From positions 1-64,000 of the forward strand of contig NZ_BIXZ01000003.1 of assembly GCF_005406125.1 (NCBI RefSeq): DNA of 64,000 nucleotides. Direction: 5' to 3'. Numbering within the stretch: position 1 is the stretch's first letter; every line of letters starts with the position of its first letter. This document shows positions 33,077 through 42,450 of the stretch, piece after piece. Source of the stretch: Haloarcula mannanilytica. Its GTDB lineage: Archaea > Halobacteriota > Halobacteria > Halobacteriales > Haloarculaceae. A program made the position numbers and the translations under genes. Below the pieces are notes generated by a model, which ran no database searches, had not been told where the DNA came from, and saw only the letters and a list, made by a program, of their open reading frames with translations.

Positions 33077-35009
33077 GGGCCTGCACCCCCCTGAGCGGTG
33101 TCGTCGGGTCCCAGTCCTCTACCGGGATGTCGTGTCCACGAAGCGTCGAGAGCCGGTTTTCGCGGGCGAGATGCGCGTAGGCCCCGGCGACCGTGGACGG
33201 GTCCGTACAGTCCGGACTGACTACCGAAACGCTGTGACCGGCACCCGCCAGTTGTCGGATGAGGGCCACGCCGTCGTCGTCACAGAGCGGCGAGACGACG
33301 ACCACCTGTACGTCGGGGCCGAGCCGTGCCGACAGGTCGTTGACGGCAGCAGCGAGCTCTGTCGGCTCATTCGGTGGCGTCCATGGAACTGTGTTGTCGC
33401 CGGCAAGACACGTTCGGATGTCCTCGCGGTGGGCTTCGCCGGTCGTCGTCGGCAGCCAGCAGTCGCCCGCCCCAACCGTCCCCACGCCGACCGGAATCCC
33501 GTCGTCGAGCAATCGGTCGGCGATGCTGTGGGCGGCCGACGCGCCGTGCCGTGGTGCTGGCACATCTCCGACCGTCGGTGCGACGTACGCCGCGCGACGG
33601 GCATCGACGACCACGGCGACCCGCGGCCGGCGCGGCTCCTGGAACTCCACTATCGCCAGCTCGCCGGTCTTCGCGCGGTGGTGCCAGTCGATTCTCGACG
33701 CCGGGTCGCCGGGGCGGTACGCACGCAGCGAGTCGAACTCGACGCCGCTCCCGGTGACTCCCGCGTCCTGTCGTCCCGGCAGCGGGGTCGCCTGCTTGCG
33801 GGGCGCGCTGGCGTCGCCACTCGGCCGCTTGAAGCCGCACGCCAGGCTCTCATCGCCGTCCGTCACCGCGACGGTTCGGACCGTCTCTTGCGCGCCGGCG
33901 ACATCGCCCACAATCACAATCGGCGACTCAAACGTGTGAGTGCCTGGAACCGCCGTCAGCACGTAGGTGAACGACCGCTCGGTGCCGGGCCGCAACGCGG
34001 TGGTCAGCCGCGGCGACCCCGAGCGGACGCTGAGTCCGGCGGGCACTCCATCCAGCAATCGGAGGTCCGGAACCGTCGTCTCACCGACGTTCCGAACCGT
34101 CACGGTGACCTCGACGGTCGTTCCGGGCGTCGGCGTCCGCGGTTCGAGCGTCCGGGCGAGTTCGATGTCGGCCGTCGGCTCCCAGACCTTCGCGGCCCCG
34201 GCGAGTGCGACCCCGAACGCGGCGGTCAACACCGCGCCGGGAACCCCCATCACGACGCCGCCAGCGCTGGCAAGCAGAACCGCGACGGCGACGCGTCTGG
34301 TCCGTCCGGTCGACCGGATTCGAGGGAACTCGGCAGTGGGCCAGTACTCACCGGCGGAGTCTCCGTCTCCCATCCTTTCCCCTGGAGCAAGTCGGCTGTC
34401 CGGGTCGGGCGCATCGGCCGCCAGTCGGTCGGCTAACTCAGCGACGGCGTGGCGGGCCCGACGCACCTCGGGTAGTTCGGGTCGAACAAGGGGGAGCGAC
34501 GCCCGACGCGGCAGCGGCGGGCAAAGTCCGTCCGCGAAGAAGGCTGCGGCCGTCTCGTCGTCGGTCCACTCCCCGTCCGCGAGGCGGTCAGCGGCCACGC
34601 CCGGCCTGTCCCCGTCGGTCCGACCGAGTACGTCGACGGCAAGCTCATGCAGCGATGCGTACACACGCTCTCTGGGCGTTCGCTCCCTCGTCTCGTCCCA
34701 CTCGTCCGCGTCGTTGACTGCGCGGCGACCGACGGTGCTAATCCGGTCGAGTCGCTCGGCGAATCCCGTCCCGGGCACTCGATACCGGGGACGGGATTCG
34801 GGCGTCGGAAGCCGTAGCTCCGGGTCGTCGCTGTCGACCAGTTCTCTGGCTGCGAGTACCACCGCTGCGGCCCCGACCCCAACCGTCAGCAGCGTCGCCG
34901 CCACTCGCGGCAGGACCCCACCACTCAGTTCGGGCAGTGCCAGGAGGAGCCCGCCGGCACTGATAGCCAGGAGGCCAACAACCGTCGGTAGGCGTCGCCG
35001 ACGGGTCAC
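33060..35009 (-). CDS. DUF58 protein fused to an N-terminal DUF7269-like membrane module
   Basis: This 649-residue ORF has two parts. Residues 1-212 carry two N-terminal transmembrane helices (about 9-27 and 33-53) and a helical soluble domain like the separate DUF7269-type protein seen in related clusters. Residues 213-649 form a standard DUF58 protein: two helices, a beta-sandwich with PTPGTTVEVTVTVRNVGE, and the core FDSLRAYRPGDPASRIDWHHRAKTGEL. Its last 170 residues are a VWA-like region (VAVVVDARRAAY). ATG 34373, preceded by GGGGAAAGG, could be an independent start for the DUF58 part. The gene begins with GTG 35009 overlapping the DUF4129 stop by 4 bases. The role may be envelope complex assembly with the MoxR ATPase. 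Confidence 0.85.
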   Translation of the reverse strand: MTRRRRLPTVVGLLAISAGGLLLALPELSGGVLPRVAATLLTVGVGAAAVVLAARELVDSDDPELRLPTPESRPRYRVPGTGFAERLDRISTVGRRAVNDADEWDETRERTPRERVYASLHELAVDVLGRTDGDRPGVAADRLADGEWTDDETAAAFFADGLCPPLPRRASLPLVRPELPEVRRARHAVAELADRLAADAPDPDSRLAPGERMGDGDSAGEYWPTAEFPRIRSTGRTRRVAVAVLLASAGGVVMGVPGAVLTAAFGVALAGAAKVWEPTADIELARTLEPRTPTPGTTVEVTVTVRNVGETTVPDLRLLDGVPAGLSVRSGSPRLTTALRPGTERSFTYVLTAVPGTHTFESPIVIVGDVAGAQETVRTVAVTDGDESLACGFKRPSGDASAPRKQATPLPGRQDAGVTGSGVEFDSLRAYRPGDPASRIDWHHRAKTGELAIVEFQEPRRPRVAVVVDARRAAYVAPTVGDVPAPRHGASAAHSIADRLLDDGIPVGVGTVGAGDCWLPTTTGEAHREDIRTCLAGDNTVPWTPPNEPTELAAAVNDLSARLGPDVQVVVVSPLCDDDGVALIRQLAGAGHSVSVVSPDCTDPSTVAGAYAHLARENRLSTLRGHDIPVEDWDPTTPLRGVQARAAGV

Positions 35010-35713
35010 TGTGCAGCACCTCCGACAGGCGCGTCAAGCGACAGCGTGGCCGCGACGGCCCGCGCCCGCTGTTCCCGCTCCGGCGTTGCGGCCGCGCCGC
35101 CGTACCGGACCGCACAGAACAGGTCAGTCAGCGCCGTCACTGGCTGTTCTGGGAGGCCGGACTCGATAGCCCTATCCCGAACATCGGCAGGGGTCACCGG
35201 CTCCCCAGCGGGCGCTTCGGACCCTTCGTGGGCCGGTTTGACGCGATTCCTGAGCGCGACCCATGCCCGGTACACGTCGTTTTCCGGCGGCACGTCCGCC
35301 GCGAGCGAAACCGAATCGGCCGCGGGTGCCGTCGGCGTTGGTGGCGGACTCTCGTCGTCAGGGTCCGGGTCGGTCGCCTCGCCGCGGGTCAGTTCATACA
35401 GCACCGCTATCCCGCCCAACACGACGAGCATGAGGCCGGCGGCGACCTGCCAGCGCGGTGGGCCGTTGTTCACGTTCGATGCGGCCGCCGTCGCCGCGTC
35501 CGTCTCCGGAACCCTGGTCGCTGACTGGGTCCCCTCTGGGGTACCGGGTCCCCCGCCGCCCGGCGCTTGCGGGGGTGGCGTCGAATCGACCGTCTGCTCC
35601 TCGGTCGTCACTGCCGGCGCTGTCGAGACGGTTTCAACCGACGCGGCGACCATCGCCAGCGCGACGACGGCGAGGGCAGCGAGGACCAGTGAGCCGAGCC
35701 GCGCCACGGTCAC
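35006..35713 (-). CDS. DUF4129 domain membrane protein
   Basis: The 235-residue product starts at GTG 35713 (MTVARLGSLVLAALAVVALA), giving a signal-like or first transmembrane helix. A long Pro/Thr/Gly-rich extracellular linker follows, then a second helix at about residue 92-112 (VAAGLMLVVLGGIAVLYEL), and a cytosolic DUF4129 domain with DVYRAWVALRNRV and ALTDLFCAVRYGG. DUF4129 commonly sits beside MoxR ATPases and transglutaminase-like proteins. Here no transglutaminase is present. GTG 35707 is a near alternative. Confidence 0.82.
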   Translation of the reverse strand: MTVARLGSLVLAALAVVALAMVAASVETVSTAPAVTTEEQTVDSTPPPQAPGGGGPGTPEGTQSATRVPETDAATAAASNVNNGPPRWQVAAGLMLVVLGGIAVLYELTRGEATDPDPDDESPPPTPTAPAADSVSLAADVPPENDVYRAWVALRNRVKPAHEGSEAPAGEPVTPADVRDRAIESGLPEQPVTALTDLFCAVRYGGAAATPEREQRARAVAATLSLDAPVGGAAQ

Positions 35714-35768
35714 ACCTCCCGAGGGCTGTCTCCGGCAGGCCAGAGCGATTGTCCTCCCGCCATCTGAC

Positions 35769-36752
35769 TTACTCCCCGGCCGCCGGCGTCTCGGGGGCCG
35801 CCGGCGACACCGTCGGGACCGCGATGCTGTCGAACACGTCTGCGACGACATCGCCTGCGGTCGTCCCATCCACGGTCGCATCCGTCGTCAGAACCAGCCG
35901 GTGGGCCAGGACTGACTCACCGACGGTCTGTACGTCGACCGGGCGCACGTACTCCCGGCCCGCTATCACCGCGTGGCTCCGGGCGGCTTCCAGCAGGCGC
36001 TGGCTCCCGCGGGGCGAGACGCCGACGTCGGTGCGTGCATCCTGGCGGGTCCTGTGGACGATGTCGATGAGGTAGCTCAGAATATCGTCGTCGACAGTGA
36101 CTCGCTCGGGGACGGACTGTAAGCGGCGCACGCCCTCGGGGTCGAGGACGCCGTCGGTCGAGGGGGTCTGTGATTCCCGTTCGGTCCGCTGGCGAAGCAG
36201 TCCCTTCTCGGCGCTGGCCTCGGGGTAGCCGATGCTGGTCTTGACCAGAAACCGGTCGCGCTGGGCCTCCGGCAGGGGGAACACACCCTCGCTCTCGACG
36301 CGGTTCTGGGTCGCAACGACGACGAACGGCTCCGGTAACGGGTGGGTGTCGCCGTCGACGGTCACCTGCCCCTCGGCCATCGCCTCAAGCAGCGCGGCCT
36401 GTGTTTTCGGCGGGGCGCGGTTGATTTCGTCTGCCAGCACGAAGTTGGCGAATATCGGTCCCGCCGAGAACTCGAACTCGCCGTCGCCCTCGCGGTAGAC
36501 GTGCGTCCCGGTCACGTCCGCCGGCAGGAGGTCGGGCGTGAACTGCACTCGCGAGAAGGAGAGCCCCAGCGCAGTTGCGAAGCTCCGGGCGGTCAGCGTT
36601 TTGCCGGTTCCTGGCACGTCCTCGATGAGCACGTGACCTCGGGCGAGGACAGCGGTCAGCACCGTTTCGAGGAACTCCCGCTCGGCGACGACGCTCTCAG
36701 AAACCGTATCGAGAATCCGGTCACAGTCGGCACAGGCGTCTGAAACGTCCAT
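35769..36752 (-). CDS. MoxR-family AAA ATPase
   Basis: The 327-residue ATPase has Walker A VPGTGKT near residue 47, Walker B FVLADEINRAPPKTQAALLEAMAE near 105 and sensor motifs VVATQNRVESEGVFPLPEAQRDRF. The start is ATG 36752, with TATA-like ATATGTTA (36776-36783) at leaderless distance. MoxR ATPases act as chaperones that activate or assemble partner proteins containing VWA domains. The DUF58 product two genes downstream is the likely partner. It heads the four-gene operon that runs to 32567. Confidence 0.93.
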   Translation of the reverse strand: MDVSDACADCDRILDTVSESVVAEREFLETVLTAVLARGHVLIEDVPGTGKTLTARSFATALGLSFSRVQFTPDLLPADVTGTHVYREGDGEFEFSAGPIFANFVLADEINRAPPKTQAALLEAMAEGQVTVDGDTHPLPEPFVVVATQNRVESEGVFPLPEAQRDRFLVKTSIGYPEASAEKGLLRQRTERESQTPSTDGVLDPEGVRRLQSVPERVTVDDDILSYLIDIVHRTRQDARTDVGVSPRGSQRLLEAARSHAVIAGREYVRPVDVQTVGESVLAHRLVLTTDATVDGTTAGDVVADVFDSIAVPTVSPAAPETPAAGE

Positions 36753-36775
36753 CGTACCCCCGACTGGGACTGCCG

Positions 36776-36783
36776 ATATGTTA
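36776..36783 (-). promoter_or_regulatory. TATA-like box of the MoxR operon
   Basis: On the minus strand TAACATAT is centred about 28 bases before ATG 36752. It is the only good candidate in front of the four-gene operon. Confidence 0.5.
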
Positions 36784-36819
36784 GTAGTATGAACCGAGCT
36801 TCTCACCGAGAAAACGGGG

Positions 36820-37791
36820 TCAGACGACGACCAGTCCGCTCGGGACCTGGTCGTATTCGGCCGGCCATTCCTCGTCGCTGGGTCCTTTCCGCGTCCACGT
36901 TTCCCCGCGTTTCGACTGGAACAGGCCGTGATTCGTCAGTGCGAGCAAGCCGCCGTCCGGGTCGGCGGCGAGAACCGGCCGAGCCAACCCCGTCGGTCGC
37001 GGGAGGCCGTCCATCGACTGTCTCCACCGGTCGTCGTCCCACCGGTACACGTAGCTCTCGCCGCTGGTGCTGTGGGCCGACCGGGGGCCGCTGGCGGCCG
37101 AGACGACGACACGGTCCGGGTCCGCCGGATGGACAGCCAGGCCCCACACGTAGCGATGATCCAATCCGTCCTGTGGATGGGTCCACGTCTCGCCGCGGTC
37201 GGTCGAGATGGCGTAGCCGTCGCCGGCGGCGGTGTACACCCGGTCCGGGGCGTCGGGATGGGTCGCAAGCGTGTGGTTGTCCCGCCGTGCGCCGTCGGGG
37301 TGGTCCACCCACGTCTCGCCGCCGTCGGGACTGCGGACGAACGCGCCGGCCTCGATGGCGGCGTACACCTGCTCGGGGTCATCCGGCGCGAGCGCAATCC
37401 ACCGGACGTGGTGGGTATGGGGTCGCGGCGGGAACGACCACCGCGCCGACGAGTCGAGGTCGGTCAGGCCCGGTCGCTCCGTCCACGTCTCCCCGCCGTC
37501 GCTCGACCGGTAGACTGCGCTCGGCTCCGCCCCGGCCCAGACCACGTCAGCGTCGTGTGGGCTGACCGTGACGCTCGTCACGCGGTCGCCGGCATCGAGG
37601 ATTTCCTCCCACGTTGCGCCGCCGTCGGTCGTCCGCTGGAGTCCAGCGCCGACGGTGCCCACGAAGGCACGCTCCGGTTCGGCCACTTCCGCGGCGACGC
37701 ACTCGATGTCGTGCCCCACGAGACAGTCGTCGACGGCGTCGCCGTCGGTGGCGAGGACGCGGTCAGAGAGTGCAGCGTAAGCGATGTGCAT
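36820..37791 (-). CDS. BNR/sialidase-like beta-propeller protein
   Basis: The 323-residue protein starts at ATG 37791 (MHIAYAALSDRVLATD) and has no signal peptide. It contains at least four Asp-box (BNR) repeats of the form SxDGGxTW: RTTDGGATWEE, RSSDGGETWTE, RSPDGGETWVD and STDRGETWTH, each followed by a propeller blade. Such propellers are found in sialidases, photosystem assembly factor YCF48 and many cytosolic proteins of unknown role. No sialidase catalytic residues are evident. A scaffold or glycan-binding role is possible. Confidence 0.8.
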   Translation of the reverse strand: MHIAYAALSDRVLATDGDAVDDCLVGHDIECVAAEVAEPERAFVGTVGAGLQRTTDGGATWEEILDAGDRVTSVTVSPHDADVVWAGAEPSAVYRSSDGGETWTERPGLTDLDSSARWSFPPRPHTHHVRWIALAPDDPEQVYAAIEAGAFVRSPDGGETWVDHPDGARRDNHTLATHPDAPDRVYTAAGDGYAISTDRGETWTHPQDGLDHRYVWGLAVHPADPDRVVVSAASGPRSAHSTSGESYVYRWDDDRWRQSMDGLPRPTGLARPVLAADPDGGLLALTNHGLFQSKRGETWTRKGPSDEEWPAEYDQVPSGLVVV

Positions 37792-37859
37792 ACCGAGTGA
37801 CACGAGCCGGGAACAGAGAACGGTGTCGCCGGTTCGGGACCTCGCCTCGAAACCGCGGA

Positions 37860-38627
37860 CTACGGCGTCCACCAGCGCAGCCCAACCATCACGAAGATAA
37901 TAGCCAGTTGCATGAGCCCCTGCAGGCCGCCCAGTTTGGCGTTTCGCATCCCGATCTCGGAGACGAGATCAACGTCGGGGTTCTCGGAGACGACCTGCCG
38001 GTAGATGCGGATTTCTCCGGGCAGGATGACGCCGAAGCCCTGGACCGACAGCAGCGTCACGATAGCGAGCGTGGCGACGATCCACCACGAGGTCATCGCG
38101 AAGGCGGGCAGCGTGGTCGCAAGATACGCGCCGGAGCCAAGGACGGCCACGCCGAGGACGCCCAGCGTCTTCGGATCAGTCAGCGCATCGAACTGGGAGC
38201 CAATGAGGAGAACGACGGGAATCAGCGTCGCGGCGGTCAAAAGCGCCAGCCACGGGTCGGCGTTGGGGAACTTCCCGAGCCTGAGCGCCAGCAGGATGCC
38301 GCCGCTGATAGTCACCGTCGCCAGCGTCGGCATCAGGAACGTCATCTTGGGCGTGAACGAGGCGAAGAAGTCGGCTCGCGCCTCGGGCTCCTGGCCGCCC
38401 AGCACCGGCCCTAGCACGAGGCCCATGAACAGGTCGATGCCGGTCCACAGCACCCCGGCCATCACGTGGACGTAGGTCAGCGCCCGGATGTTGCCGCTGG
38501 CGAGCGCCCCTGCGAACGCGAGCAGCGGGATGGCGACTGCGCCCGCCGCAAAGGCCGGGTTCGCCTGCTTCGCCAGCCCACCGATACCCCGTTTCCGCTC
38601 GGTGCGGTCCGCTGTCGACTGTGCCAT
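37860..38627 (-). CDS. Seven-helix membrane protein, unknown
   Basis: A 255-residue integral membrane protein with a short basic cytosolic head (MAQSTADRTERKRG) and about seven helices. Conserved-looking spots are VHVMAGVLWTGIDLFMGLVLGP with a His-x-x-Ala-Gly and Trp-Thr-Gly inside the second helix, and RNAKLGGLQGLMQL near the C-terminus. The intramembrane histidine and WTG recall CopD/DUF2269-type heme or copper membrane proteins, but this is weak. It is the same strand as, and upstream of, the propeller gene. Confidence 0.7.
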   Translation of the reverse strand: MAQSTADRTERKRGIGGLAKQANPAFAAGAVAIPLLAFAGALASGNIRALTYVHVMAGVLWTGIDLFMGLVLGPVLGGQEPEARADFFASFTPKMTFLMPTLATVTISGGILLALRLGKFPNADPWLALLTAATLIPVVLLIGSQFDALTDPKTLGVLGVAVLGSGAYLATTLPAFAMTSWWIVATLAIVTLLSVQGFGVILPGEIRIYRQVVSENPDVDLVSEIGMRNAKLGGLQGLMQLAIIFVMVGLRWWTP

Positions 38628-38709
38628 GTCTGCTATATCAGGTTTCGCTATCGACTAAAACGTTGGTGGCCGAACCAGCGGTCGCCGCGGCTGACCACCC
38701 GGCGACCGA

Positions 38710-41682
38710 TTAGTCGTCGTCCGCGGCCGGCTGTGCCACGTCGCGGTCGGCGCGTGGCCCCTCAAGCTCGACGTTCGGCAGCAGGTCCCGGAGGTACTGC
38801 CCGGTGTAGGATTCCTCGCTCCGGGCCACCGCCTCCGGCGTCCCCTGTGCGACGAGTTCGCCGCCGTTCTCGCCGCCCTCGGGACCGAGGTCGATGATGT
38901 GGTCGGCGTTTTTCACGAGGTCGAGTTCGTGCTCGATGACGACCACCGTGTTGCCGTCGTCGGTGAGCCGGTGAAGCACGTCGATGAGTTTGCGTTCGTC
39001 CTCGGGGTGGAGCCCGGTCGTGGGCTCATCGAGCAGGTACAGTGTCTCGCCCGAGTCCTTCTTGCCCAGTTCCTCGGCGAGCTTGACGCGCTGGGCCTCG
39101 CCACCTGACAGGGTCGTCGAGGGCTGGCCCAGCCGCATGTAATCGAGTCCCACGTCCTTCAGGAGTTCCAGCCGGCGGCGGATGCCGCTGTGGCTCTCGA
39201 AGAAGTCGTAGGCCTCCTCGACGGTCATCTCCAGCACGTCGGCGATGGTCGCGCCCTTGTAGGTCACGTCCAGCGTCTCGTCGTTGTAACGCGCGCCGCC
39301 ACACTCCTCACAGGGGACCGTCACGTCTGAGAGGAAGTTCATGTCGATGGTGACCGTCCCCTGGCCGCCACACCCCTCACAGCGGCCGCCTTTGACGTTG
39401 AACGAGAATCGACCCTTCTCGTAGCCCCGCTGCTTGGCGAGGCTGGTCTCGGCGAACAGTTCGCGGATGTGGTCGAAGACGTTGGTGTAGGTCGCCGGGT
39501 TCGAGCGCGGTGTCCGGCCGATGGGCGACTGGTCGATGAGCCGCACCGTCTCGATGTTGTCGAGGCCGTCGATGGCGTCGTGCTCGCCGGGGTTCACATC
39601 GGTGTCGTTCATCCGACGGACCAGTCCCTTGTACAGCACGTCGTGCATCAGCGTCGACTTGCCCGACCCCGAGACACCCGTGATGGCGGTGAACGTCCCC
39701 AGCGGGATGGACACGTCGAGGTCCGCGAGGTTGTGCTGGCGAGCGCCCCGGACGGTGAGTTCGCCGTCGGCCTCGCGGCGGCTCTCCGGTACTGGAATCG
39801 TCCGCTCGCCCGAGAGGTACTCGCCGGTCACCGACGCCTCGGTGTCGATGACCTCGTCCATCGGCCCGTTGACGACGACCTCGCCACCGCGCTTGCCCGG
39901 CCCCGGACCCATGTCGATTATCTGGTCGGCGCGGCGCATCGTCTCGGTGTCGTGTTCGACGACGAGCAACGTGTTCCCGAGGTCCCGAAGCTCCTCTAAG
40001 GTGTTCAGCAGGCGGTCGTTGTCCCGCTGGTGCAGGCCGATAGAGGGCTCGTCGAGGACGTAGAGGACGCCGACGAGGCCGCTGCCGATTTGGGTCGCCA
40101 GCCGGATGCGCTGGCTCTCACCGCCAGACAGCGTCGAGGCCTCGCGGTCAAGCGTCAGGTAGTCCAGGCCGACCTCGGTCATGAAGCCAAGGCGGGCACG
40201 GATTTCCTTGAGAATCTCCTCGGCGATTTTCCGATCCCGAGCCGAGAGGTTCTCTTCCATCCCTTCGAAGTGGGCCAGCGCGTCGCTGATGGACATCTCG
40301 TTGACCTCGGTTATTGAGGTCCCGTCGACGAGCACCGCCCGCGACTCGGCCTTGAGTCGCGTCCCCTCACAGGCCGGACACGTCGTCGTCGCCATGAACT
40401 CCTCGATGTGCTCGCGGGCTCGGTCCGAGTCCGTCTCGACGTGTCGCCGCTCAAGATTCGGGATGACGCCCTCGAAGCGCTCGCTCTTCTCGCGGGTGCC
40501 GTTCTTCGTCCGCCACTGGAAGTCGACGATGCGGTCGGTGCCATAGAGGAACTGCCGCTGGATGGACTCGTCGAGTTCCTCGAACGGCGTCGAGAGGTCC
40601 ACGCCGAAGTGCTCGGCGACGTTGTCCAGTTGCCGCGAGTAGTACGTCCGGTCGTAGCTCCAGGGCTCGAAGACGTGCTTGAGCGGCTTCGTCGGGTCGG
40701 TGATGACGAGGTCCTCGCTGACCTCCTTGGTCTCGCCCAGCCCCTCACACTCCGGGCAGGCCCCGTGCGGTGAGTTGAACGAGAACGACCGCGTCTCGAT
40801 TTCGGAGATGTCGATGCCACAGTGCGTGCAGGCCAGGTCCTCGGAGAGTTCGACGACGAGGCGGTCCGAGGCAGCGTCCTCGTCCTCCTCTCCGTCGGCG
40901 AGGTCCCCCGTCGCCCGGGCGTCTGACCCACCGAGTGTTTCCGCCGCGCCCTCGGGCGGGTCCGGCAGGATGACCTTCAGCGTCCCGTCGGCCTCTTCGA
41001 GCGCGGTTTCGACGGAGTCCGTGATGCGCGAGCGAGCGTCCGGCGAAATCTTCACACGGTCCACGACCACGTCGACCGTGTGGTCGTAGTTCTCGTCCAG
41101 TTCTGGCCGGTCCAGCGTGAGGTCGAACTCCTCGCCGTCGACCTCGACGCGGCTGTACCCCTCGCTCACGAGGTCGTCGAACAGGTCTTCGAAGGCCCCC
41201 TTCTGGTCGCGGACGACCGGCGCACACAGTTTGGCGCGTGTTCCCTCCGGCAGTTCGAGGATGCGAGACACCATGTTCTGGGCGGACTGCTCGCCGACCT
41301 CGCGGCCACACTCCGGGCAGTGGGGCGTACCGACCCGAGCGTACAGCAGGCGGAGGTAGTCGTGCAGTTCGGTGACGGTGCCGACCGTCGAGCGGGGATT
41401 GTTGGCGGCGTTCTTCTGGTCGATAGAGATAGCCGGCGAGAGCCCTTCGACGTTCTCGACCTGGGGCTTGTCCATCTGGCCCAGGAAGTTCCGTGCGTAG
41501 GCCGACAGCGATTCGATGTAGCGCCGCTGGCCTTCGGCGTACACCGTCTCGAATGCGAGCGAGGATTTGCCCGACCCCGACAGCCCGGTGACGACTGTCA
41601 GTTCCTCGCGGGGAATCTCCACGTCGACGTCCTTGAGGTTGTGTTCCTCGGCCCCTCGGACCTCGATTGTATCCTTGCTCAT
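38710..41682 (-). CDS. uvrA: Excinuclease ABC subunit A
   Basis: The 990-residue ATPase recognises bulky DNA lesions and loads UvrB in nucleotide excision repair. Two ABC modules are seen: Walker [11 protein letters not shown] near the start and [10 protein letters not shown] in the second half, with signature LSGGESQR and LSGGEAQR. Two CxxC-x(n)-CxxC zinc fingers are present: CTHC...CPEC and CEGC...CEEC. ATG 41682 ([19 protein letters not shown]) is the family start; a frame extension to 41751 adds 23 unrelated residues. Length is slightly over the bacterial norm because of an acidic insert ([10 protein letters not shown]). Haloarchaea carry the bacterial-type Uvr system; uvrB and uvrC are not in the window. 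Confidence 0.97.
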   Translation of the reverse strand: MSKDTIEVRGAEEHNLKDVDVEIPREELTVVTGLSGSGKSSLAFETVYAEGQRRYIESLSAYARNFLGQMDKPQVENVEGLSPAISIDQKNAANNPRSTVGTVTELHDYLRLLYARVGTPHCPECGREVGEQSAQNMVSRILELPEGTRAKLCAPVVRDQKGAFEDLFDDLVSEGYSRVEVDGEEFDLTLDRPELDENYDHTVDVVVDRVKISPDARSRITDSVETALEEADGTLKVILPDPPEGAAETLGGSDARATGDLADGEEDEDAASDRLVVELSEDLACTHCGIDISEIETRSFSFNSPHGACPECEGLGETKEVSEDLVITDPTKPLKHVFEPWSYDRTYYSRQLDNVAEHFGVDLSTPFEELDESIQRQFLYGTDRIVDFQWRTKNGTREKSERFEGVIPNLERRHVETDSDRAREHIEEFMATTTCPACEGTRLKAESRAVLVDGTSITEVNEMSISDALAHFEGMEENLSARDRKIAEEILKEIRARLGFMTEVGLDYLTLDREASTLSGGESQRIRLATQIGSGLVGVLYVLDEPSIGLHQRDNDRLLNTLEELRDLGNTLLVVEHDTETMRRADQIIDMGPGPGKRGGEVVVNGPMDEVIDTEASVTGEYLSGERTIPVPESRREADGELTVRGARQHNLADLDVSIPLGTFTAITGVSGSGKSTLMHDVLYKGLVRRMNDTDVNPGEHDAIDGLDNIETVRLIDQSPIGRTPRSNPATYTNVFDHIRELFAETSLAKQRGYEKGRFSFNVKGGRCEGCGGQGTVTIDMNFLSDVTVPCEECGGARYNDETLDVTYKGATIADVLEMTVEEAYDFFESHSGIRRRLELLKDVGLDYMRLGQPSTTLSGGEAQRVKLAEELGKKDSGETLYLLDEPTTGLHPEDERKLIDVLHRLTDDGNTVVVIEHELDLVKNADHIIDLGPEGGENGGELVAQGTPEAVARSEESYTGQYLRDLLPNVELEGPRADRDVAQPAADDD

Positions 41683-41816
41683 CTTGGATTTTACTTGGCC
41701 GGCAGGGGGGAAACCCTGTCGGTTCGGGTCTCGACAGACGACTCTCAGCACGGCCCCGTCTTTATTTTGGCCGATGTGGCGAAAGATTTACCACGAATAT
41801 CGGATATGAGATTCGT

Positions 41817-42398
41817 ATGGGTACGACAAGCGACTACGATATCAAAGGTATCGACCTCTCTGACGACAGCTACACAGTCGAACAGAGCCTGGTCCGCAAC
41901 AAGTACAAGGCGATGGACGCCGCCGGGAACGTCGTCCTCCGCGGGAAACAGAAGATGCTGAAGATGAAAGAGGAGTTCCCGTTCGTCGACGCAAACGACA
42001 ACGAGGTGTTCCAGGTCAAGGCCGGCGGTATCATCGATGTAGCCGGGAACTACGTTCTCACCGACTCCAAGACCGGCGAGGACATCGTCATCCTCGACAA
42101 CGACTACTCCATCTTCCAGGACACGTGGAAGATTCGGGACGCCAGCACCGAGGCGAAGATCGCCGAAATCAACTCCCAGGGCGCGCTCGTGACCATCGCT
42201 CGCAACGTCGTCCCGTTCGGCGGGTGGATCCCCCACAAGTACGAGATCACCGACCAGGACGGCAACCACGTCGGCAACATCGACGGACAGTTCTCGCTGA
42301 AGGACCGCTACGAAATCACCATCGACGACGCCAGCACGGTCCCGAAAGAGCCGATCATCGCGGCGGCGATGGTCATCGACGCGATTCAGGGGAACTAA
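41817..42398 (+). CDS. LURP-one-related / Tubby-C-like protein
   Basis: The 193-residue protein is a beta-rich sandwich with YTVEQSLVRNKYKAMDAAGNVVLRGKQK, VFQVKAGGIIDVAGNYVLTD, EDIVILDNDYSIFQDTWKIRD and HKYEITDQDGNHVG. These are the repeated strand-turn units of the LURP-one (DUF567)/Tubby C-terminal fold with its central helix near the C-terminus (EPIIAAAMVIDAIQ). In eukaryotes related domains bind membrane phospholipids; in archaea the function is unknown. The start is ATG 41817, 25-32 bases below GATTTACC. Divergent from uvrA. Confidence 0.88.
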   Translation: MGTTSDYDIKGIDLSDDSYTVEQSLVRNKYKAMDAAGNVVLRGKQKMLKMKEEFPFVDANDNEVFQVKAGGIIDVAGNYVLTDSKTGEDIVILDNDYSIFQDTWKIRDASTEAKIAEINSQGALVTIARNVVPFGGWIPHKYEITDQDGNHVGNIDGQFSLKDRYEITIDDASTVPKEPIIAAAMVIDAIQGN

Positions 42399-42450
42399 CT
42401 GGCCCGCGGGCACCGGAATCCTTCTTGCCTTGGCTCCCCCAGGGACGGCT

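Noticed and set aside
32667-34436. 589-codon plus-strand ORF over the DUF58 gene
   Set aside because: A shadow of the DUF58/DUF7519 genes, with Arg/Ser-rich composition and no domain.
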